Positions 34,791-47,179 of a stretch of 64,000 bases of DNA are shown one piece after another. The position numbers were made by a program, and so were the translations under genes. Location: the NCBI GenBank assembly GCA_031216915.1, contig CM062291.1, forward strand, positions 38,010,484 through 38,074,483. The letters run 5' to 3'. The DNA comes from Pictodentalium vernedei (lineage: Eukaryota; Mollusca; Scaphopoda; Dentaliida; Dentaliidae). Under the pieces are notes generated by a model. It did not search any database and was not told the origin of the DNA. It saw only the letters and a program-made list of their open reading frames with translations. Position 1 is the stretch's first letter. Every line of letters begins with the position of its first letter.

Positions 34791-35022
34791 GTTATTGCCT
34801 ATCTGAATGGAAAATTCTGTGGGCTGTAATCGCCCATCTCAACATATATTGCACGGGCGTCAGAATGGGGCTGTGCTATTGTTTCAACAAAGAAAATGTG
34901 GTTGCATATACAGTAATGTGCAAACACAGAGTAATACTATACAGCAGAGTACTCTTGTGTTCCAAATAAAAGTACAGGTAGGAATAAAAGTACAGGATCC
35001 TGGATGGAACATTTATCAAAAT

Positions 35023-35178
35023 TATTTATTTATTGGTGTTTAAGGTCACATATTTTTGCACAATGGCTAATCATAACCACAATATGAGTATCAAGACCAT
35101 GTTGACTATTTTAGAGAGGGTTTGCACCTCCCAAGTCTTGGTGACTGGGTCCTATTTTACCAATAAAACAGAGCCTGT
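35023..35178 (-). mobile_element. SINE-like element, same family
   Basis: Plus strand begins TATTTATTGGTGTTTAAGGT then CACATATTTTTGCACAATGG, and ends GACTGGGTCCTATTTTACCA. No Pol III head. Same tail as the 5S-headed and tRNA-headed SINEs. Confidence 0.75.
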
Positions 35179-35394
35179 TTACCACAGTTAACAGGCACTG
35201 CTTCACTTCTCGGGGTTCCTGCAGATTAGTGTATCTAATTCAGATTTAGATTATCCTTCATATTGGATCTCATTCGCACAGAGGTTATCAAACTGGACCA
35301 CATTCGCACAGAGGAGGTCATCAACCCTTCTGCACAAATGCGATCAAATTTCTGATTCCGCATCGATGAAAAGGTCTGTTCGTTTCTGCACCAT

Positions 35395-35710
35395 TACCGG
35401 GTTATTGTTTTTACTGTTTTATATTTATACAAAAACATGGATGATTTAGAAACATTCGTTGACGCTTCGCGTGTATTCAATAATGATATTAAAGGATAAA
35501 ACATAGTTTGGATCAATAAACTCTGCCCAAATGTAAGGAAACATGTGTACTATAGATTGCAGCTGGTAATAAGGGCGAAAGCTTGATATATATTCCTATT
35601 TTCGAGTTTTGAGTTCCCATAAAATCTTGATGGGAACTTTTTCTACACAATTGAATTTGAAGAATCTGAACATAGAGGGGTAGCCACTACGTTCAGATCG
35701 CTGAACTAGT
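35395..35710 (+). repeat. Dispersed repeat, member of an inverted pair
   Basis: Aligns in reverse complement with 44168-44445: AAATGTAAGGAAA, TTGATGGGAACT, CCTATTTTCGA.TTTTGAGTT and CAGATCGCTGAACTAG match their counterparts. A start-like ATGGATGATTTAGAAACATT lies at its left but the frame closes quickly. Function unknown. Confidence 0.65.
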
Positions 35711-36742
35711 CCAATATGAGTGAATCTGAGGTGGTTCCTGGCTCATTAAAATTACTTAACAAGTCCTGAATTTGCATCAGGGTTCATACTCCAAATCAAG
35801 ATTGAAATTCAAGGACTTTCAAGGACCCAAAAGCGAATTTCCATGACCAACATTTGTATCGGTAATAACAAAACATATGCGATATATTTACCACACATGT
35901 GGCTAATAAGTGCTGACTCGCCCATATTTCTACGTCGAACGACTTTAGAAATTACACACGCTCGACATTTTGCCTTATGTTTGTCTTTCGAATCACTCAT
36001 AATCAATTCTTTATATTCCTTCTTATCGGTAAATTTTTCTTGAAATACACACTTTCCCGGTATTTTAATATCAAACTGAAATACTCCCGAACCGTCACCT
36101 GGCCAACCCCCCCCCCCCCCCCCCCCCCCCCCAAATTATACCCTAAACGTCCCCCCAGATTTTTTTTTTCATTTTTCTATTTTTTCCCCCCGTAATATCT
36201 TTCCGTTGTTTTTTTTAAATATAAATCAACGTATTTGGCTTTTGATTGTTTTTTTTTTAAATGTAAACACTTTAGAGACGATTTTTATTTGGATTAAGAG
36301 CTATATAAGTAAATTATTATTATTTGTGTTTTTGCACCTACTTTAATTTTAAGCTAAGTTCAAAGGGACAATGTAATAATAAAAAAAGTTTTCTGCGAAT
36401 CCACTGCAATTGAAACGTGTTTTTTTTTTTTTTGATCACCCATCTCTTCCCCCTGAAGGCTTACCAGATGGCCAAAGCTCAGCATCCACTCTTCCTTATA
36501 GGTTGATGGATGACGCTCAGCTTTCAAAAACATTTTTTAAGAATTATATGCTGGGGCTGCTCCCAAACCAGCTTCTGTTTGGGTTTCTCTTTTCTAAAAC
36601 AACCACCAAACTGCGGTTTCAGTATTACCATAAAATATGCCCTCTTCTCTAAGCAAACATGGAGCAAAACTCTTGTAGTTATACAAAATTCCTAGCATCT
36701 TCCAGTTCGAGGTTCTCAGGGATCTCAACCCACTACCCTACT
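35711..36742. other. Unannotated, with a long poly-C run
   Basis: Poly-C at about 36108-36132 and several T-runs. TTCAAGGACTTTCAAGGACC near 35812 belongs to the old dispersed repeat also seen near 3700 and 38700. Confidence 0.4.
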
Positions 36743-36949
36743 GCTAATACTAGTGTTGGGAGGTTAACCGAAAATACAACTTGGTGTCGGTTATTAAAAA
36801 ACACGACCAACGTGATCACAAAAAACTGTCGCCCTACATGCGCAGTTAATTTATTTTTTATGGCATGTGATGACACAATCTCGTGGCCTCGTGGTACGTT
36901 TTGGCGTAAAAATGGCTGAAACAACCAAACAACCTAGCCCAGTGTGGCA

Positions 36950-37368
36950 TAGTCTTTGTAAGACTGTGACCCGGGGCCCTCCTGGCCCTCACAGTCTTTG
37001 ACCAACCTGTTCAAATTTCATCTGACTAAAACTGAAAGAAACTGGCCGCATTTGGGTCGACTCAGTTCACGCTTCATATCTTAGACAAAAATCACATAAT
37101 CAGCATTCTACTTGTCGTACTATCCAACACCACCATGTTAAAAAACATCATGTTTCAAAGATAAACAAATTGTACTACGCATACGCACATATACTTTTCA
37201 AAATATTTTTCAACATTTCTTGAATTTGATGCTGTGTTTGGGTTAAATAATGATGCAGACACGTAAATAAATTATATTTGGGCTGAGTACGACAAGTAGA
37301 ATGCTGATTATGTTGCTCAAAGACTGTGATGGCCAGGAGAGCCCCAGGTCACAGTCTTACAAAGACTA
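36950..37368. mobile_element. Long-TIR MITE with 9-bp target duplication
   Basis: The ends TAGTCTTTGTAAGACTGTGA and the inverse are flanked by AGTGTGGCA on both sides (36941-36949, 37369-37377). A second inner inverted pair ATAATCAGCATTCTACTTGT occurs at 37096 and 37292. The 9-bp duplication suggests a Mutator-like origin. Non-coding. Confidence 0.85.
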
Positions 37369-37811
37369 AGTGTGGCAGTACTTCTGAGAACAGGTAAGTA
37401 AATAACATAATTCAACAAACTTCAGAAGCCAGTAATCCTACTCATTGTGTTTCATGCATTCCGTGGCAAATCATTTGATTGACGTACAAAGTGGTAAATG
37501 TATTTCATGTATTTTATCTAGACTACCATTTACTCCCCAAAACGCAATCATAGACAGAAATATTAATAGCGATAAAAAAGCGGCGATAAAAGATCTTGTA
37601 ACGCTATTGCAATAGCGATAAATGTCACATGACAACGCAAGCGAAGAACGCATGTGCGTCTGATGGACTGTTTCAGTGGTACGGACAATGTCAAGTCATT
37701 TCCATCAAAAACTTGTAATGCTGTAATGAACAATGCATCAAATTTGCCTCAACAAACATTTCACGATGTTTGCAGGGAATTGCACAATCCACCATGCAAA
37801 ACACCAAAACA

Positions 37812-37900
37812 AACCAGAGGCTCAAGTGAGCCCAAAACGCTCAGCTGGCTCAGGTTACCAAAAGAGATGAGTGTATCTGGGAAGGGACTTTTGAGGTGGA
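37812..37900 (+). mobile_element. 5' end fragment of a family A-like tandem-core element
   Basis: ACCAGAGGCTCAAGTGAGCC followed by AAAACGCTCAGCTGGCTCAG and AAAAGAGATGAGTGTATCTG matches the start of the element at 8062. No monomers follow. Confidence 0.75.
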
Positions 37901-38254
37901 GACCATGAAAAGTGGAGAAAACTAAAAGATTTGGGCTTGTATTTTTTATATTCATTTCAACAAGACTAGTAATGGGGTAACATACATGATCCATGGCACT
38001 GACGGCAAATTAGTGCTACAAACTGATAGATACCTCAGTAAATTATGTTTTTCAGGACAAATAACCGAAACCGGAGTCAACTCTTTTTGTAACTAGAGGG
38101 GGTATCAGTACCCCGTGGCTCACCAACAGGTGGCCAATGTAAAGGGGTGGCTGGAGTAAAAAAAAAGTTCAAAACCTGCACACAAAAGTCCAAAATTAAA
38201 GAAAATAACGACACCGAGCAAAAATTTACTAACCTCCCAACACTAGTTAATATG

Positions 38255-39187
38255 CACTCTCAAACCAAATAAGATTATTGGCTCTTGTTTCCAACTCTTG
38301 TGGACTTATAAGCAAATAAAGCTATAAAGCAAATAAAGTTATTCGGGTCGCAAGGGATTCAATCCAACATCGTCCCTGTGTGCCATCGGTGCACTAAACT
38401 TTCATTTCATCTATTTAGTATCATCTTCGACAATGGAAGACAACAGATGTGTCTACTGTTTCAGAATTATTACTATTTTGTAGAGGACGGTTTGGGTAGA
38501 ATATCGGGGGACTGTTGGGGAAAAATATCGGGGGACGGTTCGGGTCAGATATCAAATTTAACTTTTTGGAGTAGGGGACGGTTTGGGTAAAATATCGAGG
38601 GATGGTTTGGGCAAAAAATCCAGGGGACGATTTGGGTGGCTTCGGAAACAAAAAAGCAAGCGGTGAATTGGAGCATGTTTGACGGTGCCCCCAAAATATT
38701 GACCGGATTTTTCAGGACTTTCAAGGACCAGCCTAATAAAACGTTTGTTTTCCATGACTTTCCAGGCCTGGAATTTATAACGGCCAAATTCCAGGACTTT
38801 CAAGGTTCCAGGACCTGCGTGCGAACAATGTCGCATGTGTAGATTATTAAGAAAGATCTTTTAATTTTTCACATTCCTTCTGGTGGTGGTTCTGTAGATA
38901 TTGTTTTATGAGAAATTTGCTACCACTGTTTAGGGGGGATTTGGTGTCAATCCTCTCGAAGTAAGCATAAACGGAACAGCGTTGACCTTTCCATGACATT
39001 TTAGACTTTGGCGTGCAGAACGCATGATTGAGAGGTCATACATGTAAACTTACCTATTCTGGGAAATTTGTTGAAACCGAAAGTCTCGGTTTTTTGTGGA
39101 GGCGGCGGTTTGGTTTTGAAAAAAAAAAAAACGAAAAACTGCCCAGCCCTAATTTGTAAAAGGGTTGTTAAGGTGCTATACAAGTAT
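38255..39187. other. Unannotated, with a short tandem repeat
   Basis: 38486-38640 holds about six imperfect units of roughly 27 bp of the type GGGGACGGTTTGGGTAAAAT; proline-rich minus-strand frames there are artefacts of this repeat. 38700-38815 carries CAGGACTTTCAAGG / CCATGACTTTCCAGG words. Confidence 0.5.
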
Positions 39188-39512
39188 TGGAATTTTGTTT
39201 ATTTTTAAATTCCCACCTGTGCTATTCCTTAAATTCAAATTAAATATACACAAATTATACAGCAAAATGAAGTTCGGGAGGTCTAGAACACAGGAAACAT
39301 TGAGTTGACAGTAGACACCACTGATCCCTGAAAGTCTACTACCGTATTTGTACCAGAACTGATAATACAATATTTCCGGAGAACAACTTAGTTGTCCATG
39401 TGTTACATCTTCTATGCATCTGAGCCTTCATTTTGATGTATAATGTGAGTGTGTATTTATTTTGAACTTAAGGAATATTAGAGGTGAAAATTTCAAAATA
39501 AACAAAATTCCA
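39188..39512. mobile_element. Foldback MITE (family shared with 46282-48066)
   Basis: Left arm GGAATTTTGTTTATTTT...CCTTAAATTCAAATTAAATA is inverted in the right arm AAGGAATATTAGAGGTG...AAAATAAACAAAATTCC. The right arm end is repeated once more at 39530-39615. The interior ACCAGAACTGATAA and CTACCGTATT match the element at 46282. Confidence 0.75.
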
Positions 39513-41620
39513 TTACATCTAGCACTTAAAATTTATTTATTTTGAATTTAAGGAATATTAAAGGTGGAAATTTAAAAATAAACAAAATTCCATTACTTAT
39601 AGCACTTAAAATTTATCATTTTGAATGACAAATGGTGATAACTGGTGTATTGTTACGCTACTGACCTGTAGTTTTACCATTTTTGAATTGGGATGTTGGA
39701 CAAGGCGCGATTTAACCGGATTCGCATCGCACTTTGTGAGCCAAATTCCAACTCAATAAATGTGTCAGGGCAAAGCCAGCCTAAATATAGGGGCAAGGTG
39801 CCCCATATATAAAGATAGTGTAAGTTCAAAAGATATTCCGCATCAAGGCGAAAACCCTACGTGAATTTCACTTCTCTGTGAAGCTGGACATGGAAAAAAC
39901 ACACCTGGTGTATATCCAGCTCCAGCGCAGGGACCCAGGGGAGAAACGGTATGTTAGATAAGGTCTAATCTCATTTAATTTATACAGTAGTCGCGAGTCT
40001 TACGAGACGTAATCGGTTGGTGGCAGGATATCGTCACGGCCAATTGAGAAACGAGATTCTAAAAGATAGAAATGTCTGTCTTGACAAGGACTGGCAGAAA
40101 CGAATCGATTCTCTCGACAAGTGAAATCACTGTTAAGTCACGCGCGAGATGACTTGTATTGATTCTGCCTCGATATACGTCATCTCCCACCGTTTTGACA
40201 GATGGACAGATGAGCGTCCGTCCACCTGACAGTTTAGGGTAAAAAGTATATATACCTTGAAGAGCAGAGCATAAGACACACACTTGGGGTCACACACACG
40301 GTGGTGAAGTCCAGGGCAGGCGGACTCTGTTTCCTGGCATAAGGGTACCTTCGATCACAGGACCCTGAAACGGCTGGAAACGCCAGAGAGGGCATTCCAC
40401 GATTGATTTAGCTTAAGGTTGATAGGCGGTTACAGTGCCAAATTCGTTAAGAAAAAACCCAAGGTGAAACGTTAAAGTTTAGATTGTTGAGTAGCAGGTA
40501 TCAGCCTGCAATAGTCAGAAGTGTAGGTTAATTGTATTGTGCGTATTAACCCTTTGAAGCGTCAGTCTGATTGCATTCTGAGTAGTTTGTTTTGCTGTCG
40601 AAGCATCGTAATACCGACTGGAGATCGGTGAGTGACAATTTCGCCCTAGCACAAAAAGGGGCATTTGTGAATCGTGAATTCAACCAGGAACGGTGAATAT
40701 TTCAATAGGACTTTCACGGAGGACTTTCAAAAGGCACATAAGGTATGAGTAGACAATATCTGATCCAAATCAGAAGTACGGTGGCTTCATAGATGACAAA
40801 CATTGCTGGTCTGAACCCTCTGACAGCCAGAGGTACAGTTACGTGCAGACGTTGACATTTGAGCCTAAGCGGGTGAAGCTCTTATGGCAAGCTCACAGTA
40901 ATAACATTTCAGATTTGTGAAGCTCTTATGGCAAGCTCACGGCAGTAAATTTCCAGTGTGTAGACTAAAGTGCCAGTACAGGGCTATAGAACAACTATAT
41001 AATTGTTGAGAATTGTTTAACCCTAGCAACCCATTTTCTGTGAAAAGAATCGAATTGTTGATTGTTGAAATATTGAAACGGCTTTATTTTTATGTGTAAA
41101 TAAAAGAATCGTTGTTACTTTAAATCATTCTTTCCATTACGCAGCCTGAAGTGATTAGGAATCACACCTAACGGAAATCGAACCTATCTTAGGCCAATTT
41201 GGCAGAGGAGAAATCACAGCGCCGGTCGAACTCAGCTCCCAGCGCCGAGTTCGCGGCACCAGGATTCCGACTCTCCACGTCGGTCTAATTTTCCCGCAAC
41301 TTCATCAGCGGGACTAAATAACCCCACGTCAGCCCAGGCCTTACGGGGCCTCAGGTGTCCTGACAAAATGTCAGTCCAGAGTAACTGTTATTTGAAAATC
41401 AAGTAATTTTCTCAACTTTTGCGAAAAAACTTCACCGTGGTCCACACAGTATACATCAGCCAGTTCCAAACACATCAAGTCAAACGTCTAAGCCAGTTTA
41501 AGCAACATAAATCATGGAAATTCTTTTGGCGAAGTGACAATACTGACCCAAATTCCCCAATAACCGGGTCTAAATTTATTTTTAACTTTTAAGCCTTGCG
41601 GTTGTCGAAAAATGTAGGCC
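39513..41620. other. Unannotated, relatively GC-rich stretch
   Basis: Includes GTATATATACC near 40246 and AATAAA near 41100 and is richer in GC and CpG than its surroundings. I considered a solo long terminal repeat but found no second copy or duplication. GTGAAGCTCTTATGGCAAGC occurs twice (40875 and 40918). No ORF of note. Confidence 0.35.
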
Positions 41621-41627
41621 AATGCTG

Positions 41628-42936
41628 TACGGAAAGCGGGCTGGGACATGCTATTTGCTAGTTGTATTGGACGAATCGCACTGGTTCTTTCTTCGGCTAC
41701 ATTGAACAGCCAATCAAATTATTCATTGTATATAAGACATGGTAATACGAAAGAAAAAAAATCTTTTTGCTATTTGCTTTTTGAGATTTGCTGTTTGCTT
41801 TTTGCCGTTTTCTTTTTTTGTATAATTCTGTATGGGGGCATTTCATTGGCCAACCAAAGCGTTTTGTACTGTGAGGTAACAGAAAGTGTACTTTATCAAC
41901 AGAAGTTATTTTATTTATAAAATGAATTTTTACAACATTATTGAAGGTTTATTTCACAAAGACTATAAGATACACAAAATCGTTGTGTAACTCGGAATTA
42001 AATACAATGTGTGGAGAAGGTGTGTTTTTGTCGGCCCCCTAGTTATATAAATAAAATGGTAGTGTTGGGTAAGGGCCGTTCAATCCAATGTGCGAAAATA
42101 AGTAACAATGCCGTAATTGTAACTCTCCCAACAATCTCAGGTTAGGATTTGGGCTTTGGAGAAGTTTAGAGGTTAGGGTTACTTAGAGAATGCTAACCCT
42201 CAAAACCATAAAAGACCGCTTGCAAAGCAAAACCCTAATCGAAGATTGTGCAGAGCTTGCATTCTAGAATGTGGACATGGCCTAGGAAAAGGCTTTACAT
42301 GGCCTCTTTTTCAATTAAAGGCTGCCTTTCAGATTTTACTGTCAAATGTTATATAATGTTGGCAGTAATAACTAGACACTTCGAATGGTGCTTTCCTGAT
42401 TACTCCCTTTGGAGACGTATAGGAAGTGTGTTCACATCAGTGTTGGCTGCCTCTGGAGGCAGCCAACACTGACGTGAAAGCACTTCCTAGACAAATTTAG
42501 GCGACTGATTTTGGTACAAAGACAGAATGAACCAGGGGTGGCGAGAAGGGGGAATATGTTCTAATACCATATCAAATAATATGTGACCTTGGTTATTGAA
42601 TGTGCAGCAAAATTAATGTACATGCAGATCTGAAAATACACAGGGATGATTTACCAGCCCTGTTAAGGCAACTACACTGCCGAATACAGTTTTGATCAGC
42701 CCCAGCCTCGCTAAAATGCAAGCCCCCAGCCTGATTGTGGAGCTGATTTATAGTAGAGGTTTTCGGTTTGGTGATTTTCCCATTTAATACAGCAGTGACT
42801 GTAACAGTTAATGGAAATGGTTCAGTGAGCCAGTTCCATTGATATCCATATTTGTAAAAGCATTATGGTTGTAACTCGCAAATAGCAAATCACAAAGGGC
42901 AACTAGCAAACAGCATGTCCCAGCCTGCTTTCCATA
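41628..42936. mobile_element. TIR element of 1.3 kb with 7-bp target duplication
   Basis: The ends TA(C/T)GGAAAGC(G/A)GGCTGGGAC continue to TTTGCTAGTTG, 37 bp with three mismatches. Flanked by AATGCTG at 41621-41627 and 42937-42943. The interior has TTTGCTATTTGCTTTTTG words near both ends and a palindrome at 42421-42488. No transposase recognised; superfamily uncertain (hAT-like if the duplication is 8 bp with one change). Confidence 0.75.
42421..42488. repeat. Palindrome inside the 41628-42936 element
   Basis: TCAGTGTTGGCTGCCTC-TG-GAGGCAGCCAACACTGA has perfect 17-bp arms. The outer AGGAAGTG / CACTTCCT extend the stem. Confidence 0.9.
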
Positions 42937-42943
42937 AATGCTG

Positions 42944-43667
42944 CATTACTTGAAGCCAAGTATATTGTGGAGCCTATGATATCTGATACCTCTGTCTGAA
43001 GGTTTGACTGAGAAAGTTGACCAATCAGAATCATCCTCAATGAAAATTTGATATTATGTCACAAAACCACTGTTTACGCTGTTACGTCTGTGAAGGGGTC
43101 TCCCAACACAACTTCTTTTGGGTAAATAGCCAATTTTAAAATCATCTTTATTCTGTGAACGTGGATACAAATTTTAAAGTTTTTTTTTTCAATATCTTTG
43201 GGAAAGACCAAGGAGGAGTTGAGAGTGAAAAAAATTGAAAATTTGTATTGTTTTATCCATAAATCAGAATGAGAATGTGAAAGTTTATGTTCCGCAATGC
43301 TAAATGTTTGTTGGATGACCCTTTAATCTACACAATACTGATTAAAATGTGCCGATGTTGTTTGAATTGTCAAGACAAATCATGGATCATGTTCGCTGGA
43401 AATGGGAAGGATTAAGAAAAACTGCAAATGTACAAGAACGAGTTTTGTGTTTTATCAAGTTAGTTGCTTAAGGAATTTTACACTGAATCAAAATTATTTT
43501 TCAATTTGGAAGTGGGTATTTCTTATAATCGTGTTGTGTTAATTGATGGTTTAAATCGACTTGCAGTATGCTCATTTAAAAGTCCCTGAGAATTGTTGAC
43601 ACTGCCCTTGATGTTGAAAAGTGCTTAGACAAAAATAGTGTTTTAATTTGATTTTTGAATGTGCAGT
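42944..43667. other. Unannotated
   Basis: AT-rich, no recognised feature. Confidence 0.4.
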
Positions 43668-43840
43668 CGGAACCTAGTCCAAACTTGAACCCACAGTCCA
43701 CAATATTATTATTAAACATAATTTTTTGGTTTGGTTCGTCCTGTCCTGTCCTGCGGACGTACCAAAGTTACCAAATCCAAAAATTATATTACAGACTTTG
43801 GGTCAAAGTATGTTTGGACTAGTAGTAGGAACCGGGAACT
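43668..43840. repeat. Imperfect foldback
   Basis: CGGAACCTAGTCCAAAC...ATAATTTTTTGGTTTGG on the left is inverted against CCAAATCCAAAAATTAT...GTTTGGACTAGTAGTAGGAA on the right. Confidence 0.55.
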
Positions 43841-44167
43841 TTGTACTGGCTGTAGGCCTGTAGCAGGAATAAATAAGTGAACTCGAAGAATGTTAAATTT
43901 TTTTTTATTAATTAAACTTTAAAAAAGAACAAAGAAAAACAAATGCAGCCGCTGCAGCCCTCAGAAAACATTTCAACATTGGAAACAGAATAAATGGATG
44001 CCCTTGTTGTCTGTAAAATAGCTAATCAATTGTTGTCAACAGCTAATCAATTTTCCCAAATGTATAGCAAATCGCTATTCAATATTTTTAGATCAAATCA
44101 AGCCCTGATGTTGGATGAGTGCATAAAATATCAGAAAAGCCCATTGAATCACACCAAGCAAACCTAG

Positions 44168-44445
44168 TTCAGCGATCTGAAAGTGGTGGCTGCCCCTCTA
44201 TGCTCTGATTCCTCCCATTCAAATCTGTGGTAAAATTCCCCATGAAGTTTTGATGGGAACTCAAGAATCGAAAATAGGAATATATATCAAACTTTCGCCA
44301 TTATCACCAGCTGCATTCGATAGAACACGTATTTCCTTACATTTGTGCAGAATAAAATGATCCAAAACTCTATGTTATCCTTTATTTATTGGCATTTGAA
44401 AATGTTCAAAGCGTCAACAATTGCTTCGATGTCTGTTTTTTGCGC
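44168..44445 (-). repeat. Dispersed repeat, inverted partner of 35395-35710
   Basis: CTAGTTCAGCGATCTGAAAG, AGTTTTGATGGGAACT and CCTTACATTTGTGCAGAAT are reverse complements of the other copy, 8.5 kb away. Confidence 0.6.
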
Positions 44446-44711
44446 TACCCGAAGTTGCTGCAATAACGAAAATCGATGCAGAAACGGTAACTCCTAACAA
44501 AATGCCCCCAGAAAATGATCATAAGCGACTTCCTCAGCACATGTGCGATCGCATTTCCATTCCCGCTAAGCTTGCAGCGATTATGAAATTCCATAGTCGA
44601 TTAATCAGAGCCCCAAATCGACGATTAGTCGACTTTTTTGACCACATTTTTTTAACAAAGGGTCGACTAAAACGAGATGGCTGAATGGTCCTAAAGGTAG
44701 GTATAACAGGC

Positions 44712-45416
44712 CTGGCATTCTGAAAAATGCAGGAGGGCAAAAAATCGCTCTCCTCAATCAGCTTAGGAGAGCAATTAGCTTTACACAGCATTTTAAGTAT
44801 TCAGTTGAACGAACTCATTGAAACTGAAACCAACATACTATTACATCAGTGGTTTTATTAACTTTACTAAGGTAAAGCGAAATCTCTTAGACATCTAGAT
44901 GTCTCACTCAACAACCGAACACACACTTAACAAGAACTGTGTGTATGCCCAAATTGGGGGAAGGGGGGGGGGGGGGGGTTGAAGGTGGTAGTGGTAGGCA
45001 TATGACTTTCTTGGACAACAGGTCTGCTTGAATCTACAGTCACTTCCTCGTGCACGTGCTTCAAGTGACAGGATAGTAGTAATAGTAGTATATTATAGTG
45101 TCAGTTGCTGAAACCTGCAGAAAAAAGAATATTGCTGTGACCCATTTTGCTTCAAAGTACATACCCAAACACAGTTGCAGCCATCACCTTTAACCACTAA
45201 ACCACTTTCAAAATGAAATTACGTGATGTTATGTGACTTCGAAGTTAAATTACATTTTTGCTTTATAACAAAAATTTAATTTGAGCATAATACATGTAAT
45301 CTCAATCATCCCAGACCAAAATATTTAGGAGGGCAATCTTTCGCTCCCCTCAATTCTTTCAGGAGGGCAGTAAGGAGAGCTAAAAAAAATCGCTCTCCTG
45401 AAATTGCCAAGCCTGG
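44712..45416. mobile_element. Possible TIR element
   Basis: AGGCCTGGCATTCTGAAAAA...AGGAGGGC at the left and CGCTCTCCTGAAATTGCCAAGCCTGG at the right (shown in part) are imperfect inverses, with further GCTCTCCT words inside each side. Poly-G at 44964-44979. No coding. Confidence 0.4.
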
Positions 45417-45419
45417 TGT

Positions 45420-46281
45420 CACCGGGCGTGTGGCCGTGTACATTTCAAATAACATGGTGACATAGTCAACGATCCATTATTCCCACATTATAAGACTTGG
45501 TGAACATCGGAATGAACGTTTCGTTGACCATATTCTGTTAAGTTGGTCAATCGTCTGCCATACCGTTAAACAGTAATACACCCTGACGCCCAAAATTCAG
45601 ATGAAACATAACAGTGAGCAGCCAGAAGGAACTAGGCCTGATTCGAGGGAGAGAGATTTTACAACTTACAAGGACTATTCTGCTGGACCCTGTAAGGGCA
45701 CTAAGGATGTAAAAAGTCACCCCCACCCTCCCCTTCCACACACACGCTCACAATAATTTATCAATAGTGGGAAACGTGATTTTTCGGATTTCCAACACGA
45801 AAGAGTGACCAAAGGGAGCTAACTCTAGTTTTGTGATGCAAAATACTGAAATTTCATCAAACGCAGCGAGTTTCATTTCGTGTTGTTCAAAATAGGAGAT
45901 TTATGAGCAAAGAATGGTTATTGGAAACAATGTTGTTTAAAATACGGGCATGTTGTTGACATGACAAGAGCAGTAATACTTAAAAATAACTTTCATATCT
46001 GCGCCCCCTCCCCCCCAAATCATTAAAGTGGGAGGTAATTAACGCAAACATTTCCGAATCAGACTTAGAAAAATGACGATGTATTTGAGGAGGGAGGGAG
46101 CTGAGGCCGCCCTCCTTTACCTCCATATGGTCTACCACTGTCGTTTATGCATCCAGAAAAGTTCCCATCACATATAATACAGAGTGATCACGTTCCGGCA
46201 AGGCAGTGGTGTCGTTATACATGTACATGCAGGGGTAAAAAAAAAGTCGACTTTCATATTTAAGGGCCTATATAAGTAATG
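45420..46281. other. Unannotated
   Basis: No recognised gene or element. Confidence 0.4.
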
Positions 46282-47179
46282 AAAGTTTGTTTATTTTGAA
46301 AATTCTCACCTATCATATTCCTTAAATTCAAATTAAATATACACAAATTATACATCAAAATGAAGGTTGGGATGTATAGAACACGAAACATATGTAATCA
46401 ACTCATAGAGTCAACTGTAGATACCACTGGTTCCTGGAAGTCTGCTACCGTATTCACACCAGAACTGATAAAATAATATTTCATCAGAACGTGTGGCCAA
46501 ATGTGCTTCATATATCCAAGAACAAAGCTAGGCATTCAAAACACTTTCAAATACAGCGATAGGACTGCATTTGGGAAAAGTACAACAATGTCTGCATTTT
46601 CTATTGAAGATGGTTTCCATGCTCGATAGACAGGCACAAATCACTCGATACCATAAATTTCCATCGGAAAACAAAATCGTAATTCTCAGAAATTCTAACA
46701 GGTATCATGATACCTTGCGTTGAATATGGCAACTGTGCAATCTCTATCTAATAACAGTATACTGTATGAAGGCGATCTTTTTCATTATTTGATTTTACAC
46801 GGCGTTGTTTTTACATGCTTTTTTCCGTCCAATGACGTCGACCGAAAATAGAAAGTATACTCGCCCAAAAAAGAAAGTGTGCATTGCAGAAATTGAGCAA
46901 ACTCCAAAAAAATAATTTCGTAGGTGTAAAGAGTGTTAACCTGTTCATGAATAAGTTATATTGAACACAAAAACAGCTTTCCCTGTTAAAATTGCATTAA
47001 CGTTAAATGACGTGCTGCACGTTTGTGAAAAGGCATGTTTTGCATGTGGAGAGTCTGAAAATTCATGCAGCAGTGTGAATCCTTGGGTATTTAAACACTA
47101 AAGTAAGGCCTTCCTATCGTTCACATTCAAACTTGCGCTGCTGTTAAAACGACTCCACATTAGCATGCCGTGATTGACA

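Larger units (their letters stand above)
36751..38246. mobile_element. hAT-like non-autonomous element containing nested inserts
   Basis: The ends TAGTGTTGGGAGGTTA / TAACCTCCCAACACTA are perfectly inverted over 16 bp. Flanks GCTAATAC and GTTAATAT match at 6 of 8 positions, a decayed 8-bp duplication. Inner TIR words (GGTGTCGGTTATT) also recur inverted near 38206. Contains the MITE at 36950-37368 and a family A-like 5' fragment at 37812. Confidence 0.75.

Noticed and set aside
38421-38651. Proline-rich minus-strand protein
   Set aside because: The frame is created by the roughly 27-bp tandem repeat.
39650-41200. Solo long terminal repeat
   Set aside because: TATA-like and AATAAA signals are present, but no TG..CA ends, target duplication or second copy could be fixed by eye.
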